From Saprospirales bacterium (GTDB taxonomy: Bacteria > Bacteroidota > Bacteroidia > Chitinophagales > Saprospiraceae), in NCBI GenBank assembly GCA_016711045.1, contig JADJTT010000002.1:310001-374000 (forward strand): a stretch of 64,000 nt of DNA, read 5' to 3'. Positions 8,213-17,310 of this stretch are shown piece by piece. Position 1 is the first letter of the stretch; every line of letters begins with the position of its first letter. The position numbers and the translations under genes are program-made. Below the pieces are notes generated by a model, which was not told the origin of the DNA, did not search any database, and was given only the letters and a program-made list of their open reading frames with translations.

Positions 8213-9411
8213 TCAAAAATGATAGGTTTCTTTTACAACCTCTTCATGGAGGCCAAAATCGCTGAGCTGGTATTGATGTTTTCCATACTTGTGCTGACGG
8301 TTGAGAGCCAGGGCTCGCATGAGGGCAGCTTCTGTATCCGGAGTCAGCGGCTGGCCTGCAAAATCGTAAATTTCCCGTACGATAGCGAGTGGATTATCCA
8401 CCAGATTTGTATAGTCCACATCCAAAATGGCATTTTCCGGATGAGATTGGCGAAAGTCATGGGCTCGCCGAAGCATATGAGCCGTTTTTCGCAACCAGTG
8501 GCGGCCAATCTCATGCCGGTCGACCTGATCGCTGAAGATATGCCTGCTGAAATAAACCATGCTACAGAAAGAGCCCATCGTTTCCACCGGACTGCGATGG
8601 GTATGGATGACTTTGGCATCGGGGAAAACGGCGAAAAGGACATCCAGAAATTCGAGGTGGTGAGGTGTTTTAAGGACCCACCTTTTACCAGGTTCCTGCC
8701 ATTGCAGTAATTGCAGCATCTGGTACAACATTTGGTAGGCCGGGCGGTGGTCTTGCGTTTCGATCCAGGCGGCGAAGCCGGGCACATGAAGGGTAGCTTC
8801 CGGCACGGTGGAACGCAGGCTATTGTCGAGCAGAAGGATCTCTTCTTCCGGGGCGTGGTGCTCGACTGGATGGATGGCAAAAAATCGGGCGACATATAGC
8901 GCAGGGCCCGTTCGGCGACGCGCGCCTTTCTGATGCGCGGGCCGCGATCGCGGACGGGCCATTGCAAAGGCGCGGGGTGCAGGCCCTCCCAGGAACGGAG
9001 AGCCCGAAGCCCCGGATCGGCAGCCAGCAGTCGGTGAAGGAAAGTCGTGCCCGTGCGCTGGAGGCCTGTTATGACGATAGGCGATGCAATTTTCTGTTCG
9101 GCAATCGAAGGATACAGTCTTCGGAATTCGGTGGCGCGCAGCCTGTTGCTCAGGAGGTTTATCAGCCGCTCTCGCGAAATGAACCGGCCGAAAGGATGCA
9201 ATCGGGCTTCCTCATTGATCGACTGTACCAGTTTTTCCAGGGGTTCCAGAAAATGGCCATCGCCAAAATCAGCCAATTTGGCTCTTCCTGAAGCGGTCTC
9301 CAGGAGGTCCTCCGCATAAAGTGGCCCGTTCTTCCCCAGAGAATTAAACGTGCGGATCAGCAATGGTCTCCTGCGCGGATGACGGTTCAAGTTGACGATG
9401 GGTGGAGACAT
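8213..9411 (-). pseudogene. Sulfotransferase family protein, frameshifted
   Basis: Two overlapping minus-strand frames together encode one PAPS-dependent sulfotransferase of about 399 residues. The N-terminal part has the 5'-phosphosulfate loop ITGLQRTGTTFLHRLL. The C-terminal part has APEEEILLLD, KTPHHLEFLDVLF and the 3'-phosphate motif VIHTHRSPVETMGS. The frames join within MSPDFF/AIHPVE, at the run of six A (8879-8884); one more base would restore a continuous protein. Every family motif is otherwise present, so this is either a recent mutation or a homopolymer sequencing error. The start at 9411 (MSPPIVNLN) is preferred over the upstream ATG at 9507, which lies inside the preceding gene. 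Confidence 0.8.
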
Positions 9412-9434
9412 GGGTAATTGGGTTATTAGGGTGA

Positions 9435-10604
9435 CTAGAGGGTGCTTAGCGGAATGACCCTGGTTTTGGGCTCGGGTTCCTCCTCCCCCCGTACCCATCG
9501 GAAACACATCGTACCGCGGTCATGCCCAAGGGTACGGATCCAATTGGGGTGGCCGGGGTCGCGGTGGGCGACAAAGATACGGAGGCTTCCGTCGGGCTCA
9601 TAATGTGCGGTGTGCTTATTGAGGTGTACCTGGTGATAACGGTAGTCAAGCGATTCCATCCAATGATTGTTGAGCTGGAAGTTCCAGTGATCGCAGACAG
9701 GGGGCATGACCTCGATAAGGAGTGCTTCCTCAGGGCCGAGTTGCCAATAGCTGTGGTAATAAGCAATCTCCTTCAGACCGCCTGCTGCGTTGCTCACTGC
9801 AGGATCAAACCTCGGAAGTTGGTTGGTGTGGGCCTGGAATCCGCGGGCCCAGCGGGCGAACATAAGGGAAGCACCGGCTACCAGAGCGCTGGCGGAGGTC
9901 AGGCCTTCGTCCAGTGCTTTTGACGTGAGGATAGCCGGCGATTTGGGGCCACCAATGCATTCGATGTGGAGGTCGGCCAGCTGTTCGGAACTCCGGTCAA
10001 GGAAGGTTTGACGCACGATGAAGAGACTGGATTCAGACTCCAGGCGCAGCCAGTTTTTTCCTTTTTGCGCGATGCTCAGGATCAACTCAAAAGAGCCATC
10101 GGGCCCGAAATGCATGTCGCGCGCTTCGAGAAAGCCGGTGGTCTCCAACCCTTTCCCCAGCTCATATCCGCCTTTTTGCGCGGCGAAAGCCAGGTAATGG
10201 ATCGTGTTTCTTGTTCCGGTGATCCGGTATTCGTACTGGCCACTGATACGGGCATTTTGATAGTAATTGTCCGGGTTGTCTGCGCCCATTTTCACCGTTT
10301 CGTGCACCATGCGGCGCAACACAGGAAAAGCCGGGTCGGCGTATTCGATAAAATTTTCCAGTCCGGCGCGCAGTAGGCGGGTGAGGTAGCGGTAACCTTC
10401 CGCCTGGTTGAAGGGATCTTGCGGTGTGCCTGCGTATTTGAGAGTAGCGCCAGCAGCCTTGAGCGCATCGCAAAATTCATCCCACGACTTCCCGTTTACG
10501 ATGCGGTCGGCATGGTGATCGTCCCAGGTTTGGCCACGGAGGCTCAGTTGCCAGGTTCGGAAACGGCGGTAGAAGGTGAGGAGAAAAACAAGCAGATTTT
10601 TCAT
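9435..10604 (-). CDS. DUF1214 domain protein
   Basis: The product has 389 residues and a hydrophobic N-terminus (MKNLLVFLLTFYRRF) that may anchor it. The C-terminal 100 residues match DUF1214. They include VCDHWNFQLNNHWMESLDY, VHLNKHTAHYEPDGSLRIF and PNWIRTLGHDRGTMCFRW. The function is unknown, but such proteins are seen beside sulfotransferases and SDRs in mycobacteria and marine bacteria, the same arrangement as here. It lies 23 bases upstream of the sulfotransferase. ATG 10604 gives the best N-terminus; a start 6 residues earlier is possible. Confidence 0.78.
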   Translation of the reverse strand: MKNLLVFLLTFYRRFRTWQLSLRGQTWDDHHADRIVNGKSWDEFCDALKAAGATLKYAGTPQDPFNQAEGYRYLTRLLRAGLENFIEYADPAFPVLRRMVHETVKMGADNPDNYYQNARISGQYEYRITGTRNTIHYLAFAAQKGGYELGKGLETTGFLEARDMHFGPDGSFELILSIAQKGKNWLRLESESSLFIVRQTFLDRSSEQLADLHIECIGGPKSPAILTSKALDEGLTSASALVAGASLMFARWARGFQAHTNQLPRFDPAVSNAAGGLKEIAYYHSYWQLGPEEALLIEVMPPVCDHWNFQLNNHWMESLDYRYHQVHLNKHTAHYEPDGSLRIFVAHRDPGHPNWIRTLGHDRGTMCFRWVRGEEEPEPKTRVIPLSTL

Positions 10605-10630
10605 GGGGTGAAAATAAGGCAAAATTGCCT

Positions 10631-11413
10631 TTATCTATACCCCTTAACTGCCGCCATCACCGGCATGAACGGCCAAAGGACCAAAAGCCCGATCAGATAA
10701 ATGGCAAAAACGCCGTGCGCGCCCAGGTAAATGGACTTCAGGACAGCAGATGGGGCGGGAAGGAACAAGAAAACCAGGAAATACAGAAAGTACACCAATA
10801 GGAATATCGCAACCAGGATGAGGCAGGCATTGAACGCAATCAGCAGATCGGCCCGCAGCGTTTCCTCATACTCAAACTCGTCCCGGATGACCCCGATCAG
10901 CCAGCCCAGGAAAGAAAAAAGGACATAAGATGCTATTCCGGTGAGCAAGGCCCAAAAAAGAAGGGCCCCGGATTGGACATTGGAGAAAAAATACAGCCCC
11001 ACCATTGCCACAGCAGCGGCAGCCCCGCCGATATATGCAAAGGCCTTTTTCTCGGCCTCCACCTTCTTCGTCCAACTGCCCGGACCATGCTCCCGCTCGT
11101 ACATCTCACATTCAGAAGCATCTTTGAACTTTCTCCCGGTATCCTGAAAAACCCAAATATGCGTCCCAGAGGGCGAATACCCTTGAGGGTTGTACCGCCC
11201 CCGTAAAAAAACCATGATCAGGAAGGCCAGCAAACCGACCCCCACGACCCCTTCCAGTAACATCGCCTCCCGGCTCAGTAGCCATTTTTGGGCGAGCCAG
11301 TAATGCAGGACCCCGCCACAAAGGTCTAAAATAAAGTCATCCAAAAAGAACCCGCAAATGATGAGCAATGCGATGCCCAGGAAGAACATGACCAGAAAAT
11401 AGTTATCTCTCAT
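10631..11413 (-). CDS. Uncharacterised multi-pass membrane protein
   Basis: I do not recognise a family for this 260-residue product. It has two hydrophobic segments near the N-terminus, a soluble section at about residues 70-125 that includes CEMYEREHGPGSW, and four or more further helices in the second half. Its stop lies 26 bases before the DUF1214 gene on the same strand, so it may head that operon. No catalytic motif is visible. Confidence 0.7.
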   Translation of the reverse strand: MRDNYFLVMFFLGIALLIICGFFLDDFILDLCGGVLHYWLAQKWLLSREAMLLEGVVGVGLLAFLIMVFLRGRYNPQGYSPSGTHIWVFQDTGRKFKDASECEMYEREHGPGSWTKKVEAEKKAFAYIGGAAAAVAMVGLYFFSNVQSGALLFWALLTGIASYVLFSFLGWLIGVIRDEFEYEETLRADLLIAFNACLILVAIFLLVYFLYFLVFLFLPAPSAVLKSIYLGAHGVFAIYLIGLLVLWPFMPVMAAVKGYR

Positions 11414-11472
11414 GGCCGGGAAATTTCCTTCTAATTAGAATTTTCCCTGTTCATTATCAATGAGAAAAGTCA

Positions 11473-13677
11473 CTATTTTAAAATAACGCTGCCAACGCCC
11501 AACACCTTACTTTCCACTTTCAACACTGCCCAATACAAACCGGCGGCAAGGGCCCCTTTTTCCAATAAGGCTTCTCCATTTTGGAAAGGCAGTTTGAGCA
11601 GTTGCCGGCCGCCCAGATCGCAGAGTATCACCTGCCCGTTCATAGCCCCTGACAGCTGGATATGTACGGGTCCATCGGACGGATTCGGACTCACGGTCAA
11701 ACGGCGCAACGAATGGACGACTTCATTCGTACTACTCACATCCTGTACAAAATCTACCCCAATGGTATGAAATACTTCGTTGGTTATTACGGGCAGGTTG
11801 TAATCGAAATAGATCGACGCCTGGTTATCAATCACTTCCCCAATGGGGTTGCCCGGCAGCTGATCGATGGAGAATTGAACAAACCCTTTGGAAGCAGCCT
11901 CATTCGTCGTACTGTCGGGCAAAAGGATATCGGGAAAATGGATCACCAATCGACGGTCATTCAGCACTTGCAGATCGCACGGGTGGCTGGTCGCTTGCAA
12001 CCGAATGGAAGCGGGGTCGAGCCATTCGGAAAGCGTATCCCGAATGATTACAATAAATGCGGTGTCGGTGCCGGTGTTTTGAAACCGGACCTTGTATTCC
12101 AGGCGTGTTTCCGGGGTGATTTGATGGGTTTCGCGGTAGCCGACAGGAAAGGCCGACTTGTCGTTGGGATCCAAAGACCCCAGATTTTCCTGGCAATCCC
12201 GGGACACGTTGGAGGCGTATTCGTCTTGTGAGAACATGCTCACAAATCCCATGCTGAAATTGCCATCGCCGTCTGCATCGCAAGCTTCTACCGTAGCGCT
12301 GGGTTCGCTGGGAGCCGGAAAATCAGGAACCTGGATCACTTCCACGCGCCAGGTAGCACCGGTCGCGGGATATTGCAATGCCACCGACTCCCCAGGACCG
12401 AGCGGATCGATCGGTTCCATCATTTTGATCATATCGTCTTCGATGACGATATAGCCGGAAGCATTGCTCATCGCCTGCTGTCCGATATTCCGGATCTCAA
12501 ATTGCACCTCGTCGCCTGTACAGGAGCCGGTGACGGAAAGTTGGGATCCGTCCCATTCCGGCGCCGGGTTGCAGAATTCGATGGGATAGATCACGGCTTC
12601 TGAGCAGTGGGTCTGCCCCAATTCAGCCTCACAGCTCACCAGGACCTGTACGTCAAAGGAGCCACATTCGCCAATGCCCAGGTCGCCCACCGGAAACGTA
12701 TAGGCATTGCCGGAAACGGATGACCAGGGGATGGTACTGCTATTCACTTCCAGGAAGGGGTCAAAATCGACCACCACGTAGGCATCCTCTACGGGAAGGG
12801 TGCCCTGATTGCAATAGGAGACGTGATAGGGGCTTAGAAAACAACGCCTGAGGAAAGCCGCTCCAAGCTCCACTTCCATTTGTTTACAGTCATCCAGCAC
12901 GGCCATGCCCAGGTCGAGTTCGAGGTTGGCTCCCGGGTCAGTGACATCCACCACTTCAACCGGCGTGCAACCTTCCCAATAGTCGTTGGGGGAGATCACG
13001 CTGATCGTCAGCGTTTCATCATTGGGTTGAATGGGATAGAAAAAGGCGCCATTGGCTCTCGTATAGACATATGCATTCTCCCCATTGCTCGAAATCTGTA
13101 CCCGGAAGCCCCCGAGGGTCGATTCCCCGGCAGAAAAGCTGCAGTTGGCGTCCTGGTCGGCGAATACCTTCCCGGAAAGGATACCACCTCCGGTGGCGCA
13201 GTCGAGTAGCAGATAGTCCTGGACCTGGGCGGAAGAATTCACAAATTCCGGGAAGACCGACGATCCCAGATCGAAAAGAAAGGAGCAAGATCCCTGCGCG
13301 ACGGGCGTAAACCGGATCGTACAAACAGGCGCTCCATCCGCAAGGGTTGTTCCGTTGATGAGATCGGGAGAGATCCAGCTGAAGTGGATACTATTCGGCG
13401 GCACAAAATTGACAGCCGTTGCGTTCAATCCAGGTAAGTTGTAATCCGTAAAATCATCGTATTGAACCTGGAGCGGGTCAAAGGTAAATACAAACTGCAT
13501 GCTGACCAGGTTTTTAAAATTGAAGGCCACCAAGGTCAAATCCACTGAATTGGGGTAGTCTTCTGCCACCTGGGTAGTGATGATAACCGGATTGGACTGT
13601 GCAAACATCGAAAAAGTGGGCAGTTGAAACAACCCGACCAGCAACAACAGCTTAAAAACAGAGGAGAAAATTTTCAT
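11473..13677 (-). CDS. Large secreted type IX cargo protein (cohesin-like, DUF7619-like, type A sorting domain)
   Basis: The 734-residue product starts with a signal peptide (MKIFSSVFKLLLLVGLFQ...FAQ). The first domain resembles a cohesin/dockerin-associated beta-sandwich (MQFVFTFDPLQVQYDDF). An SdrD-B-like segment follows, GKVFADQDANCSFSAGES. A DUF7619-type conserved repeat begins at LDPNDKSAFPVGYRETH. The C-terminus has a type A sorting domain (TVSPNPSDGPVHIQL...GLYWAVL), implying secretion and surface attachment by the type IX system. The role is probably structural or adhesive. The frame is open 10 residues upstream, but ATG 13677 directly precedes the signal peptide. Confidence 0.85.
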   Translation of the reverse strand: MKIFSSVFKLLLLVGLFQLPTFSMFAQSNPVIITTQVAEDYPNSVDLTLVAFNFKNLVSMQFVFTFDPLQVQYDDFTDYNLPGLNATAVNFVPPNSIHFSWISPDLINGTTLADGAPVCTIRFTPVAQGSCSFLFDLGSSVFPEFVNSSAQVQDYLLLDCATGGGILSGKVFADQDANCSFSAGESTLGGFRVQISSNGENAYVYTRANGAFFYPIQPNDETLTISVISPNDYWEGCTPVEVVDVTDPGANLELDLGMAVLDDCKQMEVELGAAFLRRCFLSPYHVSYCNQGTLPVEDAYVVVDFDPFLEVNSSTIPWSSVSGNAYTFPVGDLGIGECGSFDVQVLVSCEAELGQTHCSEAVIYPIEFCNPAPEWDGSQLSVTGSCTGDEVQFEIRNIGQQAMSNASGYIVIEDDMIKMMEPIDPLGPGESVALQYPATGATWRVEVIQVPDFPAPSEPSATVEACDADGDGNFSMGFVSMFSQDEYASNVSRDCQENLGSLDPNDKSAFPVGYRETHQITPETRLEYKVRFQNTGTDTAFIVIIRDTLSEWLDPASIRLQATSHPCDLQVLNDRRLVIHFPDILLPDSTTNEAASKGFVQFSIDQLPGNPIGEVIDNQASIYFDYNLPVITNEVFHTIGVDFVQDVSSTNEVVHSLRRLTVSPNPSDGPVHIQLSGAMNGQVILCDLGGRQLLKLPFQNGEALLEKGALAAGLYWAVLKVESKVLGVGSVILK

Positions 13678-13737
13678 GGGAATCAGATTTTTTTTTTCAC
13701 GAAACAAAGATGGGAATAAGCAAAGGGCTTCACAACT

Positions 13738-13810
13738 ACAAAATTTATGATTTGTAAAAAATAAATTTTGTAATTTAAATATTAAACATTGATTATCTTA
13801 TATTTAAGAT
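13738..13810. promoter_or_regulatory. AT-rich inverted repeats between divergent genes
   Basis: A perfect 10-base inverted repeat (ACAAAATTTA at 13738-13747, its complement at 13762-13771) and a 6-base one (ATCTTA/TAAGAT, 13795-13810) lie in a very AT-rich gap between divergent genes. They may be operators or promoter elements. AT-richness alone can create such symmetry. Confidence 0.3.
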
Positions 13811-13822
13811 ATTTTTTGTAAA

Positions 13823-15223
13823 ATGGAATCATCCAAACTTTGGGAATTGCTCCAATCGATGGATGCCCGGGAGCGGGGCCGCCTGGGGAAATTCGTCCGT
13901 TCCCCCTTTTTCAATCAGCGGGATGACGTGATCCGCCTGCTGGAAGTATTGGAGGAAAGTGTCCGGCGCGCCATACCTCCAACTGACAAGCAGGTCCTCT
14001 TTGAGTCGCTTTTTCCCGGCGCACCATACGACGACCACCGGGTGCGTCTCGCCGCCAGCTTGCTGCTTAAGTTGGCAGAGAAATTCATGGTCTACGAATA
14101 CCGCGAGGGGCAGCCGGTGGATTACGAACTCCAATTGGCGGGTATTTACCGGCGACGCAACTTACAGCGCCACTACCGGGGGGCTATCCGGCAGGCCCTG
14201 GCACAACAAGAGAAAGAGCCTTACCAAAACGCAGAATTCTTTGAACATTCATTTCGTATTGAGCTGGAAGAATACAACCACGCCGCCGCTTCCTGGCGCA
14301 CCGATGCAACTAACCTGCAGGGGGTTTCCGACCAGTTCGACCTGGCCTACATCGCTCAAAAGCTCCGCCAATCCTGCTTTTCCCTTTCCCACCAGGCCGT
14401 CTACAACACCGAATACCGCTTTGGCCTGCTGGAAGAAGTGCTGGCCTATATCGACCGGGCTGAACTGCAGGACATTCCTGCCATCGGGGTTTACTACTAT
14501 TGCTACCTGGCGCTGGTGCATCCCGAAACAGAAGTACACTTCCAGCAATTTCGCCGAAAAATTAGCGAATCTGACCATGTATTCCCCCAGGAGGAAATAC
14601 GCAACCTATACCTGCTGGCCATCAATTATTGTATCAAAAAATACAACGAGGGCAACAGTCATTATCTCGAAGAAGAAAATCAACTCTACCGGCAGGGGTT
14701 GGAGAAGGGCTACCTGCTTATCAACGGATACCTCTCCCGTTTCACCTATCGAAATGTGGTCACCATCGGGCTGGTTATGAAGGATTTTGAGTGGGTCGAA
14801 CAATTCATCCACCAGTACCGGGATACCCTCAAGCCCGATATCCGGGACAGCATCTTCAGCTTTTGTCTGGCCAACCTGGAGTACGAAAAGAAGAATTATG
14901 ATGCGGCCATTCACCTGCTTCAAAAATCAGAATACCGCGACCTCCTGCTCAACCTGGCTGCTAAAACCTTGCAAATGAAGGTTTGGTACGAGTTGGGGGA
15001 ATTGGATGTGCTCGACTCCCACCTGGAGGCCATGCGCACCTTCATCCGCCGGAAAGGCATCATCGGATACCACCGAAGCAATTATCTCAACACCATTACC
15101 ATCACCAAAAAGTTGGTCAACTTGAGACCCTATGATCAGGCACAGCGGGAAGCGCTCCGGCGCCAGATCGAGCAAACGATGGCGTTGGCAGAACGAGAGT
15201 GGTTGCTGGGGCAGCTGGAATAA
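13823..15223 (+). CDS. Conserved helical-repeat protein of unknown function
   Basis: The product is 466 residues, soluble and almost entirely helical, with Tyr/Leu/Ala-spaced helix pairs similar to tetratricopeptide-like repeats. The N-terminus (SKLWELLQSMDARERGRLGKFVRSPFFNQRDD) resembles other uncharacterised Saprospiria proteins. No enzyme motif, signal peptide or membrane helix is seen. It stands alone, diverging from the type IX cargo gene, and probably acts as a protein-binding scaffold. Confidence 0.75.
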   Translation: MESSKLWELLQSMDARERGRLGKFVRSPFFNQRDDVIRLLEVLEESVRRAIPPTDKQVLFESLFPGAPYDDHRVRLAASLLLKLAEKFMVYEYREGQPVDYELQLAGIYRRRNLQRHYRGAIRQALAQQEKEPYQNAEFFEHSFRIELEEYNHAAASWRTDATNLQGVSDQFDLAYIAQKLRQSCFSLSHQAVYNTEYRFGLLEEVLAYIDRAELQDIPAIGVYYYCYLALVHPETEVHFQQFRRKISESDHVFPQEEIRNLYLLAINYCIKKYNEGNSHYLEEENQLYRQGLEKGYLLINGYLSRFTYRNVVTIGLVMKDFEWVEQFIHQYRDTLKPDIRDSIFSFCLANLEYEKKNYDAAIHLLQKSEYRDLLLNLAAKTLQMKVWYELGELDVLDSHLEAMRTFIRRKGIIGYHRSNYLNTITITKKLVNLRPYDQAQREALRRQIEQTMALAEREWLLGQLE

Positions 15224-15271
15224 TTGATTTATCCGTGACATTCATCACCCACGAATACGCCTCTCTGCCCC

Positions 15272-15279
15272 TATCTTTG
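15272..15279 (+). promoter_or_regulatory. Bacteroidota-type -7 promoter box
   Basis: TATCTTTG followed by C matches the Bacteroidota -7 consensus TAnnTTTG. It sits 21 bases before the ATG of the hydroxylase gene, giving a short leader. The -33 element is not clear. Confidence 0.5.
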
Positions 15280-15299
15280 CGGTGAAAAAATATTAGCGC

Positions 15300-16313
15300 A
15301 TGAACTACTGGCAAATCTTTATCAACGGCTACGGCTATGCCGGCTACCTCTTGCATGAGATCACCCACCCCAGCTGGCACAACTATTTTTATTGGTTGCT
15401 GTTGGTCTCCGTCTTTTTCTACGGACTGGAGTTGCTGCGCCCATGGCGGAAAGACCAGCCCAAATTCCGCAAAGACTTTTGGCTGGATTTTTTCTACATG
15501 TTTTTCAATTTCTTTCTCTTCTCCCTGGTCATCTACAACGCCGCCTCCGACGTGGTCGTCAATTTGTTTAATAACGGCATAAAAGCCCTCACCAGCTTTG
15601 ACCTACAGGCCTCTAACCCCCTCAATGGATCTCCTTTGTGGGTCATCTTGCTGGTGGGCTTTTTCGTACGTGATTTTGTGCAATGGTGGGTGCATCGGCT
15701 GTTGCACCGGGTACCCCGGCTTTGGGAGTTTCACAAAGTACACCACTCGGTCGCGCAGATGGGATTTGCCGCGCATTTGCGGTACCACTGGATGGAAAAT
15801 GTGGTATACCGCACCATTGAATATATTCCCCTTGCCCTGTTGGGGATCGGGTTGTACGATTTTTTCATCATCCACATCTTCACCCTTTCCGTGGGGCACT
15901 ACAACCACTCCAACATAACCGTACCAGGCCGGGTGACGGGCGGCATCGTGGGCTTGCTGATCGGCATTGCAATTGCTATCAGCGCCTTTGACATTCATTT
16001 GTTGGACAACGCCGGCCTGGGCCTGCAGCTCGGCGTCGTAGCCGGATCTGCCCTGTTGGGTTCGATCCTGTTAGGCCCAGTGATGAAAAAGATTTTCAAC
16101 AGTCCGGAGATGCATATCTGGCATCACGCTTACGAGATACCGGAAAACCGCCGGTATGGCATCAATTTCGGGATCACCCTCGCACTGTGGGATTATATTT
16201 TCGGCACTGCCGTTATCCCCTATGAAGGCCGGGATATCCGACTCGGGTTTCCGGGTGTGGAGGAATTTCCGGAAGATTTTGTGCATCAAAGTGCGTATGG
16301 ATTTAAAAAGTGA
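15300..16313 (+). CDS. Fatty acid hydroxylase / sterol desaturase family protein
   Basis: The 337-residue membrane protein has the three histidine clusters that bind the di-iron centre of this superfamily. They are HRLLHRVPRLWEFHKVHHS, GHYNHSN, and MHIWHHAYEIPENRRYG near the C-terminus. Several membrane helices flank them. Members hydroxylate or desaturate lipids and sterols using oxygen, for example hydroxylating carotenoids or fatty acyl chains. The substrate is unknown. A promoter box lies just upstream. Sterol-type genes elsewhere in the window (41438 onward) make a shared isoprenoid or sterol theme possible, but they are 25 kb apart. Confidence 0.88.
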   Translation: MNYWQIFINGYGYAGYLLHEITHPSWHNYFYWLLLVSVFFYGLELLRPWRKDQPKFRKDFWLDFFYMFFNFFLFSLVIYNAASDVVVNLFNNGIKALTSFDLQASNPLNGSPLWVILLVGFFVRDFVQWWVHRLLHRVPRLWEFHKVHHSVAQMGFAAHLRYHWMENVVYRTIEYIPLALLGIGLYDFFIIHIFTLSVGHYNHSNITVPGRVTGGIVGLLIGIAIAISAFDIHLLDNAGLGLQLGVVAGSALLGSILLGPVMKKIFNSPEMHIWHHAYEIPENRRYGINFGITLALWDYIFGTAVIPYEGRDIRLGFPGVEEFPEDFVHQSAYGFKK

Positions 16314-16335
16314 AGAGTGAGGAGTGAAGGGTGAA
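16309..16335. repeat. Imperfect tandem AGTGAAG heptamer repeat
   Basis: Four near-copies of AGTGAAG/AGTGAGG begin at the stop codon of the hydroxylase gene. A more perfect array of the same heptamer is at 28037-28064, also just outside a gene. Confidence 0.6.
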
Positions 16336-16347
16336 TCGAATTTTTCA

Positions 16348-16355
16348 TACATTTG
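16348..16355 (+). promoter_or_regulatory. Bacteroidota-type -7 promoter box
   Basis: TACATTTG followed by CG matches TAnnTTTG and lies 25 bases before the MscS-family start codon, suggesting that the channel gene has its own promoter. Confidence 0.45.
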
Positions 16356-16379
16356 CGTAAACAAAATATGTAATTCGAT

Positions 16380-17189
16380 ATGGATCTTTTCAACCTGGAA
16401 GAGTTAGGCAAACTCCTCACCAACTACGCCCCCAAAGTGGTGGGCGCCATCCTTACCCTCGTAGTCGGTTTTTGGATCATCGGCCGGATCACCCACATGC
16501 TCCGTAAATCGATGGAAAAAAGAGGGATTGACCCCACTATCCGTCCTTTCCTGGGTTCGTTGGTCAGTGTAGGGCTAAAGGTGCTTTTATTGCTGAGTGT
16601 AGCAAGCATGTTTGGGATCGAGACCACTTCTTTTGTCGCGATCTTCAGCGCCCTGGCCTTCGCCATCGGTCTGGCCTTGCAAGGCAGCCTTGGGCATTTT
16701 GCCAGCGGGGTTTTGCTGCTCATTTTCAAACCCTATAAGGTGGGCGATCTGGTGACTATCGGCGGCGGGTTTACCGGAACCGTGAACGAGATCCAGGTTT
16801 TTAATACCGTGTTGGTGACCCTCGACAACAAGCATATCATCGTGCCCAACGGCGTGGTGACCAGCAACGTGATGACCAATATTTCCGGACAGGGGATTAT
16901 TGGCGTAGAGTTCACCTTCAGCATAGGCTACGCCATGGATATCGACAAGGCCCGGAATATCATCCTGCAGGTAGGCAAAGAATGCCCTTACATTTTGGAT
17001 GACCCGGCTCAGGGGGTCGTAGTGGGTGCATGGGGCGCCAGCTCGATCGACCTGGCCAGCCGGCCTTTCTGCAAAAGCGAGCACTATTGGGATACGTTCT
17101 TCTACATGAATGAAAACGTCAAAAAAGCGTTTGATAAGGAAGGGATCCGCATTCCGTTTCCACAAATGGATGTGCATTTAGATAAGTAA
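16380..17189 (+). CDS. Small-conductance mechanosensitive channel, MscS family
   Basis: The 269-residue product has the length and architecture of E. coli MscS. It has an N-terminal helix, a second helix, and a pore helix rich in Ala and Gly (FSALAFAIGLALQGSLGHFASGVLLL). The beta domain follows with FKPYKVGDLVTIGG and IIVPNGVVTSNVMTN. The C-terminal domain ends with IRIPFPQMDVHL, the usual family ending. It releases solutes on osmotic downshock. Its promoter box and a following terminator make it a single-gene unit. Confidence 0.93.
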   Translation: MDLFNLEELGKLLTNYAPKVVGAILTLVVGFWIIGRITHMLRKSMEKRGIDPTIRPFLGSLVSVGLKVLLLLSVASMFGIETTSFVAIFSALAFAIGLALQGSLGHFASGVLLLIFKPYKVGDLVTIGGGFTGTVNEIQVFNTVLVTLDNKHIIVPNGVVTSNVMTNISGQGIIGVEFTFSIGYAMDIDKARNIILQVGKECPYILDDPAQGVVVGAWGASSIDLASRPFCKSEHYWDTFFYMNENVKKAFDKEGIRIPFPQMDVHLDK

Positions 17190-17200
17190 GAATATGAATC

Positions 17201-17236
17201 AAAAAAGAAACGGGGCTCTCAGTCCCGTTTCTTTTT
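17201..17236. terminator. Bidirectional terminator between MscS and beta-galactosidase genes
   Basis: An A6-led stem (17201-17214) pairs with 17224-17236, which ends in T5. It separates a plus-strand gene from a minus-strand gene that converge here. Confidence 0.85.
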
Positions 17237-17310
17237 ATCGAATTGATTGTTTTGAAGCGATGTTGTTGCATGAATAGCTTCGAGGTTGCCCGTTTCATTG
17301 CTCTCCGCAA

